Part shown: positions 16,629 through 26,498 of the stretch, one piece after another
How the letters are laid out: each line of letters begins with the position of its first letter
Position numbering within the stretch: the first letter of the stretch is position 1
From: Arcanobacterium_A hippocoleae_A
GTDB lineage: Bacteria > Actinomycetota > Actinomycetes > Actinomycetales > Actinomycetaceae
Assembly (NCBI GenBank): GCA_040360365.1
Contig: CP136412.1
Length of the DNA: 64,000 nucleotides
Reading direction: 5' to 3' (one strand)
Program-made: the position numbers and the translations under genes
The notes under the pieces: generated by a model
The model's database searches: none
The model's input: only the letters and a program-made list of their open reading frames with translations
What the model was told of the DNA's origin: nothing

Positions 16629-17698
16629 ATGGAACACACTCCTGACCCCCGTTATTCCATAGCTGAAAATGCTTTTCACGACGGCAGTGCCGGCACTCGC
16701 AGTGGTTTGCAGCATAATTCCGGCAACAGTTTTGATATCAATTTCACCGGCGCTGCAGCCCCTTCATTTCACGGATCTTATGTGCAAATTCCAGCAGAAA
16801 AATGGCGTTCCCTTGCCGCAGCTACTGCGCTGCCGCTAAATGATGAAGATGTTCGCCGGCTTGCCGCACTTGGAGACCCAATCGATATTGCGGAAGCTGA
16901 CGCAGTATACCGTCCGCTTTCGGCGCTGATGCAAATGTATGCAAAAAGTACCCGCAAACTGCTCCATGAATCAACTGAGTTCATTGGTTTCCCTGAGGCG
17001 CGCACGCCATGGATTATTGGGATTGCCGGATCCGTAGCCGTCGGTAAATCTACAGCTGCGCGTTTGCTCCGCGAGCTCATGAGCCGCTGGCCGCAAACGC
17101 CAAATGTTGATTTAATCACCACCGACGGTTTTCTCTATCCGAACGCAAAACTTGAAGCACTCGGGATCATGCACCGGAAAGGATTCCCGGAGTCTTATGA
17201 CCGCTATGCGCTGCTGAATTTCTTAGATGATGTAAAATCCGGAAAACCGAATCTGAAAGTTCCAGTATATGATCACGTCACCTACGATATTGTGCCGGAT
17301 CAATTCATTACAGTGAATCAGCCCCAGATTTTAATTGTTGAGGGTTTGAATGTGCTTCAGCCTCCGCGGATGTCGAGTGCCGACGGAGAGTTTCGCGCGG
17401 TTTCGGATTACTTTGATTTCTCAATTTACCTTGATGCTGCAGAAGAAAATCTTGAAACCTGGTATTTGAATCGAATGCTTGCGCTGAAAAAGGCGCATTC
17501 GCAAACTCGCGCTCTTTCTTCCGAAAATATGCGAATCTTTCGGAAGCAGAAGTGCTGGCGATGGGACGCGAAGTTTGGCGTGCGGTAAATCTGCCGAACC
17601 TGCGCAAGCATATTGCCCCAACCCGTTCCCGCGCTACCGTAGTTCTCGTCAAAGGCAGCGATCATACGGTAACTGATGTCCTTCTCCGCAGGCTTTGA
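16629..17698 (+). CDS. coaA: Type I pantothenate kinase (apparent frameshift)
   Basis: Phosphorylates pantothenate, the first and regulated step of coenzyme A synthesis. The P-loop is GIAGSVAVGKSTAARLLREL, followed by DLITTDGFLYPNAKLE and MHRKGFPESYDRYALLNFLD; ILIVEGLNVLQP and DFFDFSIYLDAAEENLE complete the family pattern. The first frame ends early at 17588. Adding one A to the run 17487-17491 restores LKKGAFANSRSFFRKYANLS and carries the protein to LLRRL with a stop at 17698, giving 356 residues with the end expected for CoaA. The N-terminus is about 25 residues longer than in Mycobacterium. It is convergent with glmM. Confidence 0.93.
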
Positions 17699-17795
17699 CT
17701 TGCAGCAGCCGGTGCTGCCGCACCTGCCCTTCACAACTCTGCCTGCGCAGAAAAACATTTAAAATTGCGGAATTCTTTTCCGTTAATCAAAGCAT

Positions 17796-19127
17796 TCAGA
17801 GTGAAAGTTTTTCCCGGACAGTATCAGCAAGGTATTGTGCAGCTTTATCTGCTTCTTCTTGCGTACCTGCTTCAACCATCACACGGATTAAAGGCTCTGT
17901 ACCCGAAGCACGCAGCAGTACACGCCCAGTTTTGCCCAGTTCAGCTTCAATCTCATTTACTTCTTTTTCAACTTCCGCCACCCGGTTCTTATCGACGTTC
18001 GACACGTTAATCAAGGTTTGCGGCAGCTTTTGGACAAATGAAACCATCTGCGCCAAACCCTTCCCGGCTTTCGCGATTTCACTTGCAATCAGTACCGCAG
18101 TGAGCGTTCCGTCGCCAGTGGTGGCTTGATCGAGGTTAATCACGTGACCTGACTGTTCACCGCCAAGGTTATATCCGCGTTTGAGCATTTCTTCCAGTAC
18201 GTAACGATCACCGACTTTGGTGGAAACAGTTTTAATCCCCTTATCGCGCATTGCCAAATGCAAGCCGAGGTTCGACATTACTGTCAGCACAAGCGTATTC
18301 CGCTTCAGTCTTCCGTCGTTTTTCATCGCGACGGCAAGCAGTCCCATAAGTTGATCCCCGTCAACAAGCCGGCCCTCGCTGTCCACTGCCAGGCAGCGGT
18401 CGGCATCACCGTCGAATGCGAAACCAAAGTCCGCTTTGGTGGCAATCGTCAGTGCCTGCAGCTGCTCTGGATGCGTAGAACCGCATTCGTCATTAATATT
18501 TTTCCCATCGGGAGCGGCATTGATTACCACCACATCGGCACCGAGCTTTTGAAAAACACGCGGAGCAACATCGGATGCAGCCCCATTTGCACAGTCGAGT
18601 GCGATGCGCAGCCCGTGCAGCGGCCGGCCGGCACGGATTAGGTGATTCATATAAACACGGTCAGATACGAGCGCTGTTTCGGAAATTGCGCCAACACCTG
18701 CACCGATTGGGCGTTCCCATTCCTCACCAAGCAGTGCCGCAACTTGATCTTCGATTGCATCATCAAGTTTAAAACCGTCGCCGTTAATGAATTTAATGCC
18801 GTTATCTGCCATTGGATTGTGCGAAGCCGAAATCATCACACCGAGGTCATAGTCTTCTTCTGCTGTCAGATAGGCAACTCCCGGGGTTGGAATCTCACGC
18901 ACATGTTCTACGTCAACACCTGCGCTTGCAAGCCCGGCAGCGATTGCGTGGGAGAGCATCCCGGACGACTGGCGCGTATCACGCCCAATAATTGCGCGGG
19001 GACGATGTCCAAGATCTGTGCTGGCAAGCACCCGGGCGGCAGCTTCACCAAGTTTCAGCGCAAAATCTGCAGTGATTTCCCGATTCGCCACCCCGCGAAC
19101 ACCGTCAGTACCAAATAATCGTGCCAT
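17796..19127 (-). CDS. glmM: Phosphoglucosamine mutase
   Basis: 443 residues; converts glucosamine-6-phosphate to glucosamine-1-phosphate for UDP-GlcNAc and peptidoglycan. It begins MARLFGTDGVRGVANREITA. The phosphorylated serine is Ser102 in GVMISASHNP, the metal loop is FAFDGDADRCLAV, the sugar loop GGEQSGHVI and the phosphate-binding C-terminal loop RASGTEPLIRVMVEAG. It stands next to rpsI-rplM as in most actinobacteria, but 440 bases and a strong terminator separate it from rpsI, so it is its own transcription unit. Confidence 0.97.
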   Translation of the reverse strand: MARLFGTDGVRGVANREITADFALKLGEAAARVLASTDLGHRPRAIIGRDTRQSSGMLSHAIAAGLASAGVDVEHVREIPTPGVAYLTAEEDYDLGVMISASHNPMADNGIKFINGDGFKLDDAIEDQVAALLGEEWERPIGAGVGAISETALVSDRVYMNHLIRAGRPLHGLRIALDCANGAASDVAPRVFQKLGADVVVINAAPDGKNINDECGSTHPEQLQALTIATKADFGFAFDGDADRCLAVDSEGRLVDGDQLMGLLAVAMKNDGRLKRNTLVLTVMSNLGLHLAMRDKGIKTVSTKVGDRYVLEEMLKRGYNLGGEQSGHVINLDQATTGDGTLTAVLIASEIAKAGKGLAQMVSFVQKLPQTLINVSNVDKNRVAEVEKEVNEIEAELGKTGRVLLRASGTEPLIRVMVEAGTQEEADKAAQYLADTVREKLSL

Positions 19128-19460
19128 TTCAAGTCTTTCTATTTGTCCGTTAATGCTTTTGGTTCATTCTTTGGAAATTGTCCTGAGAAATTTCCTTGTC
19201 TTTTCTCAGCATACTTAAATCCATTTCGCTGATACTAATTCTAATTCTCACCGCAGGGTAATACTGCGATTTTGCTGTGATAAAAACACAGCGGAAAGAT
19301 GCGGATAATATCTGCCGAAAATTTAAATATCAGGGAAACGGGATGCAATTTCCCGGATCGTTTCCGTTTCTCCGGCAGGAAAGCAGCGCTCGCAGTTTCA
19401 GCATGCCGCAGATGAAATTTTAGTTTGGCTGCAGATTGGATCTTTTATCCGAAAAGAAAA
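19128..19460. other. Intergenic region between glmM and rpsI
   Basis: About 330 A/T-rich bases upstream of glmM that must carry its promoter; none could be assigned firmly. No gene seen. The rpsI terminator lies at its right end. Confidence 0.5.
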
Positions 19461-19494
19461 CTCGAGCCCGCCTGGAAACCAGAACGGACTCGAG
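19451..19494 (-). terminator. rplM-rpsI terminator
   Basis: Arms CTCGAG-x-CCG and CGG-x-CTCGAG with an inner CCTGG/CCAG stem (19461-19494), followed on the minus strand by TTTTCTTTTC. It lies 75 bases past the rpsI stop: a typical intrinsic terminator. Confidence 0.88.
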
Positions 19495-19568
19495 TAAAAG
19501 GAATCATTTTCCCGAATTCTTTCACAAAGTCTTTCCCGTGTAAACTGCGGGATACTGATGAAAAAGAA

Positions 19569-20054
19569 TTAACGCTTGGAGAACTGCGAAGCCTTGCGTG
19601 CTTTCTTCAAACCAGCCTTCTTGCGTTCTACTGCACGCGCATCACGAGTGAGGAAACCAGCCTTCTTCAATGCAGGACGGTTTGCTTCACGATCGATTTC
19701 GTTCAATGCGCGGGAGATGCCCAAGCGGAGTGCACCAGCCTGACCGGAAGGACCGCCGCCGTTAATGCGTGCAATCACATCAAAGCGGCCTTCAATATCG
19801 AGAAGTGCAAACGGGGAATTAACGAGCTGCTGATGCAGCTTGTTCGGGAAGTAATCGTCGAGAGTACGACCATTAATCTTCCAATCGCCAGCGCCTGGAA
19901 CGAGACGGACACGGGCAATGGCTTCCTTACGGCGTCCAAGGCCTGCGCCGGGGGCGGTCAAGGATGCTCCCTGACCAGTACGCGGAGCTTCGCTCTCGCT
20001 AGTATATGAGCTAACTTCGGTCAGCTCTTCGGTTTCTACGGTGGTCTCAGCCAC
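19569..20054 (-). CDS. rpsI: 30S ribosomal protein S9
   Basis: 161 residues. The conserved S9 core starts at GRRKEAIARVRLVPGAGDWK and ends in the diagnostic RKKAGLKKARKASQFSKR, whose final lysine-arginine contacts P-site tRNA. The first 35 residues (acidic and Ser/Thr-rich) form an actinobacterial-type extension. It follows rplM by 38 bases in the usual rplM-rpsI pair. Confidence 0.97.
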   Translation of the reverse strand: MAETTVETEELTEVSSYTSESEAPRTGQGASLTAPGAGLGRRKEAIARVRLVPGAGDWKINGRTLDDYFPNKLHQQLVNSPFALLDIEGRFDVIARINGGGPSGQAGALRLGISRALNEIDREANRPALKKAGFLTRDARAVERKKAGLKKARKASQFSKR

Positions 20055-20092
20055 GGTACTCCTTAAGTTTGGTCCGGATTAGAATCGCGGAT

Positions 20093-20536
20093 TTACTGTG
20101 CGACCTGCTTGAGCTGATATGGCTCTGGTTTCTGAGCAGTATGCGGATGCTCAGATCCGCGGTAAACCTTCAGCTTCGTAAGCTGCTGGCGACCTAGTGT
20201 ATTCTTTGGAAGCATGCCTGCCACTGCCTTCATCACAGCCTTTTCAGGATTTGATGCGAGAAGTTCAGTGTAGGAGGTAGCCTTCAAACCACCTGGATAA
20301 CCTGAATGGTGGTAAGCAATCTTTTGTTCACGTTTTGATCCGGTGAGAGCCACCTTCTCAGCGTTGATAATCACTACGAAATCACCGGTATCGGTGTTCG
20401 GAGCGAAGTTCGGCTTATGCTTCCCACGGAGCAGGGTGGCAACTTGAGCTGCCAGACGGCCAAGAACGACGTCGGCGGCATCAATAACATACCACTTCTT
20501 TTCTACGTCGCCGGGCTTCGGTGTATACGTGCGCAC
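20093..20536 (-). CDS. rplM: 50S ribosomal protein L13
   Basis: 147 residues from GTG 20536 (VRTYTPKPGDVEKKWYVIDA), the normal L13 length; the open frame continues 16 codons upstream without similarity. Core motifs VVLGRLAAQVATLLRGKHKP, YHHSGYPGGLK and the AVAGMLPKNTLGRQQLTKLK block are clear. First gene of the rplM-rpsI unit, downstream of truA by about 290 bases. Confidence 0.96.
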   Translation of the reverse strand: MRTYTPKPGDVEKKWYVIDAADVVLGRLAAQVATLLRGKHKPNFAPNTDTGDFVVIINAEKVALTGSKREQKIAYHHSGYPGGLKATSYTELLASNPEKAVMKAVAGMLPKNTLGRQQLTKLKVYRGSEHPHTAQKPEPYQLKQVAQ

Positions 20537-20828
20537 TTGCGTAGCCTTCGTTTCTATTCGATGAATCGGCACGGCAAACCCCACAATTAATGGCTTTTCA
20601 GCGGATTTACTGCCAATTCGTTGGTCAAAATATCAATCGTTGCACGGCTCTCGGTGCCAGATGAGTGGGAGTATATCTGCACACAACCTGCACAACATTA
20701 AGTAAGCCTATCGATATAACAGTCTCCAGTCAAAGCTTTTCGCCCTGCTGTGAGCCGATTCATTCATGATTTTCACTGCGGAAATATTTGTATTTGAACT
20801 TAAATATCTGCTTCCACCGAATCTTGAT

Positions 20829-21728
20829 TCAGCCGCACCCGCAGTCCGCATTTTTCGTTTCTCCGCGGAAACGCTTTGCAAGCTGCGCCTGTGCTCCGTA
20901 CTCATCCGGCGCCGGATAACCAACTTCGGCAAGTGTTAACCCGTGAGCAGGTGCGACAATAACTTCTCCGTTACGCAATTTTGCAGCCAAACGCCGCTTC
21001 GGCCAATCAATATCACGGGCTCCCCTGCCAACTTCAATGAGTGTGCCGATAAGTGTCCGCACCTGCGAATGACAAAACGCATCAGCCCGCACCTTTGCAC
21101 AAATCACCCCATCGTCAGCACGGATAAAATTCAGCTCTTGCAGTGTCCGCACAGTTGAAGCTCCTGCCCGCGGTCGGCAATATGAAAGAAAGTCATGTTC
21201 GCCAAGGAGCGGAGCGGCAGCTTCGTTCATGGCGGTCAAATCAAGTTTATTCGGCACCCAGAGTATATCCGTACGCATTGGATCCCATTTATCGATTCCG
21301 TCGGCGATTCGATAAATGTATGTGCGCCAAAGTGCAGAAAAACGGGCATCGAATTCTTTCGGAACCGCCTGCGCAGCATAAACTACACAGTCAGAATAGC
21401 TTTTCGGACCGGGAACGTTATGCGAAAGCAGCGCATTTACTTTCCTGAGCAGCGCTTGCTCTGGCAGCAAACCTGCACGGCCTGATAGTCTTTCCCAAAC
21501 CGTGCGCGGCAAATCAAAATGTGCAACTTGCCCGCAGGCATGGACTCCGGCATCAGTGCGTCCGGCTACAGTGAGAGTCACTTCTGTCCGGCAAATCTTT
21601 GCAAGCGCCCCGGCGAGCTCTCCTGCTACTGTCCGTAAACCAGGCTGTATCGCCCAGCCATGAAAAGCGCTGCCGTGATAACGTAAATCAAGTCGAATCC
21701 GTAAGTTTTGCGTCAGTGCTGTTTCCAT
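20829..21728 (-). CDS. truA: tRNA pseudouridine(38-40) synthase
   Basis: 299 residues from ATG 21728 (METALTQNLRIRLDLRYHGS). Converts uridines 38-40 of the tRNA anticodon arm to pseudouridine. The catalytic aspartate lies in TVAGRTDAGVHACGQVAHFD; the RNA-binding block DAFCHSQVRTLIGTLIEVGR and the C-terminal APAHGLTLAEVGYP are typical. In most actinobacteria truA follows rplQ directly; here the purC-ugp island separates the two. The frame is intact; the open frame extends 15 codons further upstream without family similarity. Confidence 0.96.
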   Translation of the reverse strand: METALTQNLRIRLDLRYHGSAFHGWAIQPGLRTVAGELAGALAKICRTEVTLTVAGRTDAGVHACGQVAHFDLPRTVWERLSGRAGLLPEQALLRKVNALLSHNVPGPKSYSDCVVYAAQAVPKEFDARFSALWRTYIYRIADGIDKWDPMRTDILWVPNKLDLTAMNEAAAPLLGEHDFLSYCRPRAGASTVRTLQELNFIRADDGVICAKVRADAFCHSQVRTLIGTLIEVGRGARDIDWPKRRLAAKLRNGEVIVAPAHGLTLAEVGYPAPDEYGAQAQLAKRFRGETKNADCGCG

Positions 21729-21854
21729 GTGTTTAGTTTCCCATATCAACGCGGCATCCGCCAATAATCTCACATCGTCTCAATATTCGTCGCCAAGAAT
21801 TCCATAATTTAGAACATCGCGCAGAAAAAATATCAAAGAGATACGCTAAACAGC

Positions 21855-22742
21855 GTGACTCTTATGAAAAACAGCCCAGTAACAGAGGTTCCGCTTCTCT
21901 CCCGCGGGAAAGTTCGCGACCTCTATGATCTAGATGAAAACCTGCTGATTGTCGTCACTGACCGCGTATCAGCTTTTGACGTCGTATTCGACGAAGTAAT
22001 TCCCGATAAAGGCGGGATTCTCAACTCAATTTCCGCCTTTTGGTTTGAAAAACTCGCACATATCATTCCAAACCATATGATATCGGCAGATCCAGCTGAT
22101 TATCCCGCACCTTTTAGGAATTATGCGGAAAGTCTCGCACGCCGTTCAATGCTTGTCCGCAAACTTGAAATGGTTAATGCCGAATGTATCGTACGCGGAT
22201 ATCTTGAAGGTTCAGCCCTGAAATCTTACCGCAAAGACGGCACAATTAACGGCATTAAAATGCCGGCCGGTTTGCAGCAGGGCGATGCGCTTCCTGAACC
22301 AATCTTTACCCCGTCCACAAAGGAAGAAGGCGGGCACGATATCAATATTTCAGTTGCTGAACTGAAGAATATTGTCGGTGCTGAAACCGCACAGGCATTA
22401 GAATCTGCTTCATTACAGCTGTTTAACGAGGCATCTGCTTACGCTGCTGAACATGGAATTATTCTCGCTGATACAAAATTCGAATTCGGATATCTCGACG
22501 GCACGCTTACCCTCGGTGATGAGGCATTTACTCCAGACTCATCACGCTTCTGGGCTAGTGAAACTTGGGAACCAGGGCATGCGCAAGAAAGTTTTGATAA
22601 ACAATTCTTACGCGAATGGCTGGAAACTCTCGAATGGGATAAAACCCCGCCGGCACCTGCTCTCCCGCAAGACGTTATCGATAAGACCGCAGCACGTTAC
22701 CGCGACGCCTACAAGCGCCTTACCGGAAAATCCTGGGAATAA
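21855..22742 (+). CDS. purC: Phosphoribosylaminoimidazole-succinocarboxamide synthase
   Basis: About 292-295 residues; ligates aspartate to CAIR in purine synthesis (SAICAR synthetase). The family's opening LSRGKVRDLYDLDENLLIVV TDRVSAFD is seen near residue 16, then ECIVRGYLEGSALKSYRKDG, PEPIFTPSTKEEGGHDINIS and the C-terminal LADTKFEFG with DSSRFW. Two starts are possible: GTG 21855 and ATG 21864 (MKNSPVTEV); the ATG is favoured weakly. It is divergent from truA and convergent with ugpC, with no other pur gene beside it. Confidence 0.96.
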   Translation: MTLMKNSPVTEVPLLSRGKVRDLYDLDENLLIVVTDRVSAFDVVFDEVIPDKGGILNSISAFWFEKLAHIIPNHMISADPADYPAPFRNYAESLARRSMLVRKLEMVNAECIVRGYLEGSALKSYRKDGTINGIKMPAGLQQGDALPEPIFTPSTKEEGGHDINISVAELKNIVGAETAQALESASLQLFNEASAYAAEHGIILADTKFEFGYLDGTLTLGDEAFTPDSSRFWASETWEPGHAQESFDKQFLREWLETLEWDKTPPAPALPQDVIDKTAARYRDAYKRLTGKSWE

Positions 22743-22784
22743 TCAGCCGACGACTACCAATATCCAAATAAGTCCCGACGTGAG

Positions 22785-22817
22785 CAGCGGCTGCAAGAGC
22801 ACCTCTTACAGCCGCTG
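22785..22817. terminator. Shared purC / ugpC terminator hairpin
   Basis: Arms CAGCGGCTG and CAGCCGCTG with inner AAGAG/CTCTT pairing, between two convergent genes (43 bases past purC, 56 bases past ugpC). T-tracts are weak on both sides. Confidence 0.65.
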
Positions 22818-22872
22818 TATTCATATCGATACGTTTCACGAGTCTCAGCAGAAGTTACAGTACTGCCGAAGT

Positions 22873-23961
22873 TTATAACGCCGCTTTCGTAACCGCATCA
22901 AAATAGTGAATTTCCTCCTGCCGCGGGCGCACCGTTAAGACTTCGCCAACATGAAAATTAATTCCCCGAGTTAAAAGCACCGCAATCCGCTCTGGATGCA
23001 GCTCAGCTTCCGCATGTGCAAACATTTTCCCATACAGATATGTTTGCGCCCCCAGCATCTCCACTAAATCTGCCGCAATCTCAATTCCCGGCATTTCGCG
23101 GCCAACTATTTCCCACGATTCCGGGCGAATCCCAAGCACAATCTCATCCCGCGCTTTTGCCGCAATATCCCGCGGCAACGGAAGCCGGTACGAACCAAAT
23201 ACCGCATTACCGTTTTCAACACGGCAATGGAAAAAATTAATACTCGGCGACCCGATGAAACCAGCCACAAAAGCATTTGCGGGATGAGAATAAAGCATTT
23301 TCGGCGTATCGACCTGCTGTAATTGCCCGTCTTTCATCACTGCCACACGATGTCCCATCGTCATCGCCTCAACTTGATCATGAGTCACATAAATCGTCGT
23401 CACCCCCAAACGCCGCTGTAAGCTCGCGATTTCACCGCGCATTGAAACCCGCAGCTTCGCATCAAGATTCGACAAGGGCTCATCCATACAATACACGGCC
23501 GGTTTGCGCACAATGGCCCGCCCCATCGCGACACGCTGCCGCTGACCTCCGGAAAGCTCAGCAGGTTTCCGGTGAAGTAATTCATCCAATTCCAGCATTT
23601 TTGAAGCCGAATTAACTCGCTGTTCAATTTCTGACTTCGCAATTTTTGCATTTTCCAAAGCAAAAGCCATATTCTGCGCCACAGTCATATTCGGATATAA
23701 CGCATAGGATTGGAAAACCATCGCCACATCACGTTTCCGCGGACGCACCCGAGTCATATCTTCTGCACCGATTAAGATTCTTCCGGACGTAGTTGGTTCA
23801 AGGCCGGAAACCATCCGTAACGATGTAGATTTACCGCATCCAGAGGGGCCAACTAAGACCAGAAACTCGCCGTCGGCAATTTCTAGATTGAGATTATCTA
23901 CTGCGGGTTTTGCCGCGCCCGAAAAAATACGCGTAGCTGAATCAAAAGTTACACTTGCCAC
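22873..23961 (-). CDS. ugpC: ABC transporter ATPase, UgpC/MsmK type
   Basis: 362 residues. The nucleotide-binding domain has Walker A GPSGCGKST (38-46), the signature ELSGGQRQRVAMGRA, Walker B AVYCMDEPLSNLD and the switch histidine in IYVTHDQVEAMTMG. A C-terminal regulatory OB domain (about 240-362, FIGSPSINFF onward) marks the carbohydrate/glycerophosphate importer class CUT1. It is last in the order ugpA-ugpE-ugpB-ugpC, the same order as in mycobacteria and corynebacteria. Having its own ATPase argues against dependence on a shared MsiK-type ATPase. It is separated from ugpB by 223 bases with no terminator seen. Confidence 0.9.
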   Translation of the reverse strand: MASVTFDSATRIFSGAAKPAVDNLNLEIADGEFLVLVGPSGCGKSTSLRMVSGLEPTTSGRILIGAEDMTRVRPRKRDVAMVFQSYALYPNMTVAQNMAFALENAKIAKSEIEQRVNSASKMLELDELLHRKPAELSGGQRQRVAMGRAIVRKPAVYCMDEPLSNLDAKLRVSMRGEIASLQRRLGVTTIYVTHDQVEAMTMGHRVAVMKDGQLQQVDTPKMLYSHPANAFVAGFIGSPSINFFHCRVENGNAVFGSYRLPLPRDIAAKARDEIVLGIRPESWEIVGREMPGIEIAADLVEMLGAQTYLYGKMFAHAEAELHPERIAVLLTRGINFHVGEVLTVRPRQEEIHYFDAVTKAAL

Positions 23962-24184
23962 TTAAAAGTCCGTATCCTACTATTATCGCGTTTTTAAGAA
24001 ACGTGAATTTTATCTAAAAGCCAATACTGCTTTGCAGATTATTTCCCGCACATCACGACGGTTTTGGGAAAATATACTGCTTATTTCAATCCGCGGATGA
24101 GAGCAGCATCGGCAATTTCGCAGACACTGCTCTCACCTCTTGTAAGCCGTTTTATTCACTCAAGTATTAAAAACAAATTCGGAT

Positions 24185-25488
24185 TTACTTGAGTTTCGGC
24201 TTGATTTGAGTATCGATAATCTTCTGTTGCTCTTCATCAAGAGCTTTAAAGGTTTCTGCAACGTCAGCACCCTGGGAGATCTTGTCTAATGCAGCACCAA
24301 TCCGCATCCCGCCGCCAGGAACAAATGCACGGGCTGCATCCTGCTTTTGCGTAAGCTTCAGCTGATTCACCGCCGTAAGGAAGTTTGGATTTGCTTCATA
24401 ATACTTCTTCGCTTCCGGCAGCTGCGCAGCAGAAGTACGAGTGACGAGATAACCGGTCCCCTGGGAGAATGCGAAATTATTTTCCGGATTGGTTAAGAAT
24501 GCTACGAACTTTGCAGCCGCTTCTTTATTCTTTGCCTTCGCTGGAATTGCTACACCAGATCCGCCGGTGGAAACTCCAGAAACATTCTCTGGCGACGGCA
24601 AGAAAGCCGTCCCAACATTAAACTTTCCATCTTGCGAAACAGTTTGCAGCGAACCAGTGGATTGCAGCATGGATACTGCCTCACCTGCAACAAACGGTAC
24701 TGAGGAATCCTTCGCTGCGCTGAAATAACCCTGCTTAAACTGATCTTGGAGGAATTTTCCAGCTTCGATTGATTTCTCATCAGACATCGTCATCGTCCAG
24801 TCCTTTGAATAAGAACCGCCAAAGGACCAAATCATGCCCTGGAAATACCAATCCATATAATTTGCACCATCTGGAATCGAAAGCGGAGAAATATCCGGGA
24901 ATTTCGCTTTCAGCTTTGGAGCAAAATCGTCATTCCATTCTTGCCAGGTTTTTGGTCCGCGATCAGGCAAACCAGCTTGCTGCCAAAGATCCTTGTTGTA
25001 GTAGAAAAGCGGCGTGGAACGAGCATACGGAACAGCAAAATGCGAACCGTTAAACTTGTACTCATCATAAAGATTCTGGTTGTAATCTTCCGGCTTTGCA
25101 TCTGCCTTTGTAAGCAGATCATCCAAAGGCTCAAACTGATTATTTAGTGCAAAATTGAACCAGGTCACATCAGATGCCACAACCACATCTGGAACTTGCC
25201 CGCCAGAGAGCGCCGCATTCAATTTTTGCGCAACTTCTTCATAATCTTTTCCAGCATCTGTGAGTTTCACTTTGATATCTGGATTCGCCGCTTCAAAATC
25301 AGCAATAATCTTTTTTCAATTTCTTTTGAAGATCCTGGGTGATTTGACCAAAAATCAACGGTCACCGGACCGTCAGCTTTATCTGAAGACTTTTCTGCAG
25401 CTCCCTGAGATCCCATCCCAGCACAGCCAGATAGTGCCAGCGAAACAATCGCAAGAGTCGCGAGTGCGATTTTGTGTGTTTTCATCAT
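24185..25488 (-). CDS. ugpB: ABC transporter substrate-binding lipoprotein, UgpB-like (apparent frameshift)
   Basis: 434 residues once repaired. It begins MMKTHKIALATLAIVSLALS followed by a lipobox (LSGC), so it is a lipid-anchored extracellular binding protein. The first frame stops after 73 codons; adding one base to the T run 25311-25316 restores EKKIIADFEAANPDIKVKLT and joins it to the long frame. CUT1 landmarks: AVPYARSTPLFYYNKDLWQQ, a binding-site-like MLQSTGSLQTVSQDGKF, and FSQGTGYLVTRTSA near the C-terminus. These resemble E. coli UgpB (SSGSL, TGYLP) as I recall it. Glycerol-3-phosphate or a glycerophosphodiester is the favoured ligand given the neighbouring phosphodiesterase; a sugar cannot be excluded. 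Confidence 0.82.
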
Positions 25489-25580
25489 GTACCTTTCAAA
25501 TACATTTTCATTTCAATTGCGAGAAAGAATTTTCGATTTACTTGTCAGAAGAACCGCTAAAAGTTCCCGATCCAGCGCAT

Positions 25581-26498
25581 TTACCCCTTGACCGCCCCGG
25601 AAGTAAGGCCTTTGATCATGTTCTTCTGCAAAAGCAGGAAGACAATCAGCACCGGAATCACTGCAAGAACCGTGCCAGCCATCACTGGCCCCCAATTTGT
25701 AAGACCTTCGTTGTTTTGTAAGAAAGTCAAACCGATCTGCAGCGGTGCCGTCGTTTCATCATCAGACATCAAGAATGGCCACAAGTACTCATTCCAATCA
25801 TTGACAATCGTGATTAACGCAAATGCGGAAAGAGTAGACCACGACATCGGCAAAACAATTCGGAACAGCAGCTTCAACGGACCCGCACCGTCCATCCGCG
25901 CCGATTCAATCACTTCCTTCGGCAGCGATAAGAAATGGTTCCGCATTAAGAACGTTCCAAACGCGGTGCCGGCAAGCGGCAAAATAATCCCAATAAAAGT
26001 ATTGCGCAAACCAAGATTCGCAATCAGAGAATAATTCGAAATCAACGTAATCTGGTTTGGCACCATCAGCGATGCGATAATCAGCATAAACACCAGATTC
26101 CGCCCCGGGAAGCGCAAAAGTGCAAGTGCATAGGCAGAAGCAACACCGAAAATTATTTTCACAGTTGACAGAAAAACAGTGATAATAATTGAATTGCGCA
26201 AGTAAGCACCAAAAGCCAGATCTTCACGAACGGTCTGATAATTTTCTAATGTCCACGGATTAGGCCAATACGTTGCCGGCGAAGTATAAATATCGCCTTG
26301 AGTTTTAAAAGACGCAATCACGATCCAATAAATCGGAATCAAAATCAGCATCAGTGCAATCAGCATTGCAATATATCCGATAATTTTCAGCGAAGTACTT
26401 TGTACAGCCGCATTCGCTTCTTCGCGGGAATCTTGCCGCCGCTGCCGCTTTGACCAGATTTTATTTCGCCCGCGGATCGCAATTCTTTCTGTTTTCAT
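25581..26498 (-). CDS. ugpE: ABC transporter permease, UgpE-like
   Basis: 305 residues with six membrane segments, the second CUT1 permease. An unusual polar N-terminal stretch (RGRNKIWSKRQRRQDSREEA) precedes the first segment at about 37. The EAA loop that docks on the ATPase is ESARMDGAGPLKLLFRIVLP (about 199-218), with the G typical of this family. Its ATG overlaps the ugpA stop by four bases, so the two permeases are coupled. ugpB follows after about 90 bases. The frame is intact. Confidence 0.9.
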   Translation of the reverse strand: MKTERIAIRGRNKIWSKRQRRQDSREEANAAVQSTSLKIIGYIAMLIALMLILIPIYWIVIASFKTQGDIYTSPATYWPNPWTLENYQTVREDLAFGAYLRNSIIITVFLSTVKIIFGVASAYALALLRFPGRNLVFMLIIASLMVPNQITLISNYSLIANLGLRNTFIGIILPLAGTAFGTFLMRNHFLSLPKEVIESARMDGAGPLKLLFRIVLPMSWSTLSAFALITIVNDWNEYLWPFLMSDDETTAPLQIGLTFLQNNEGLTNWGPVMAGTVLAVIPVLIVFLLLQKNMIKGLTSGAVKG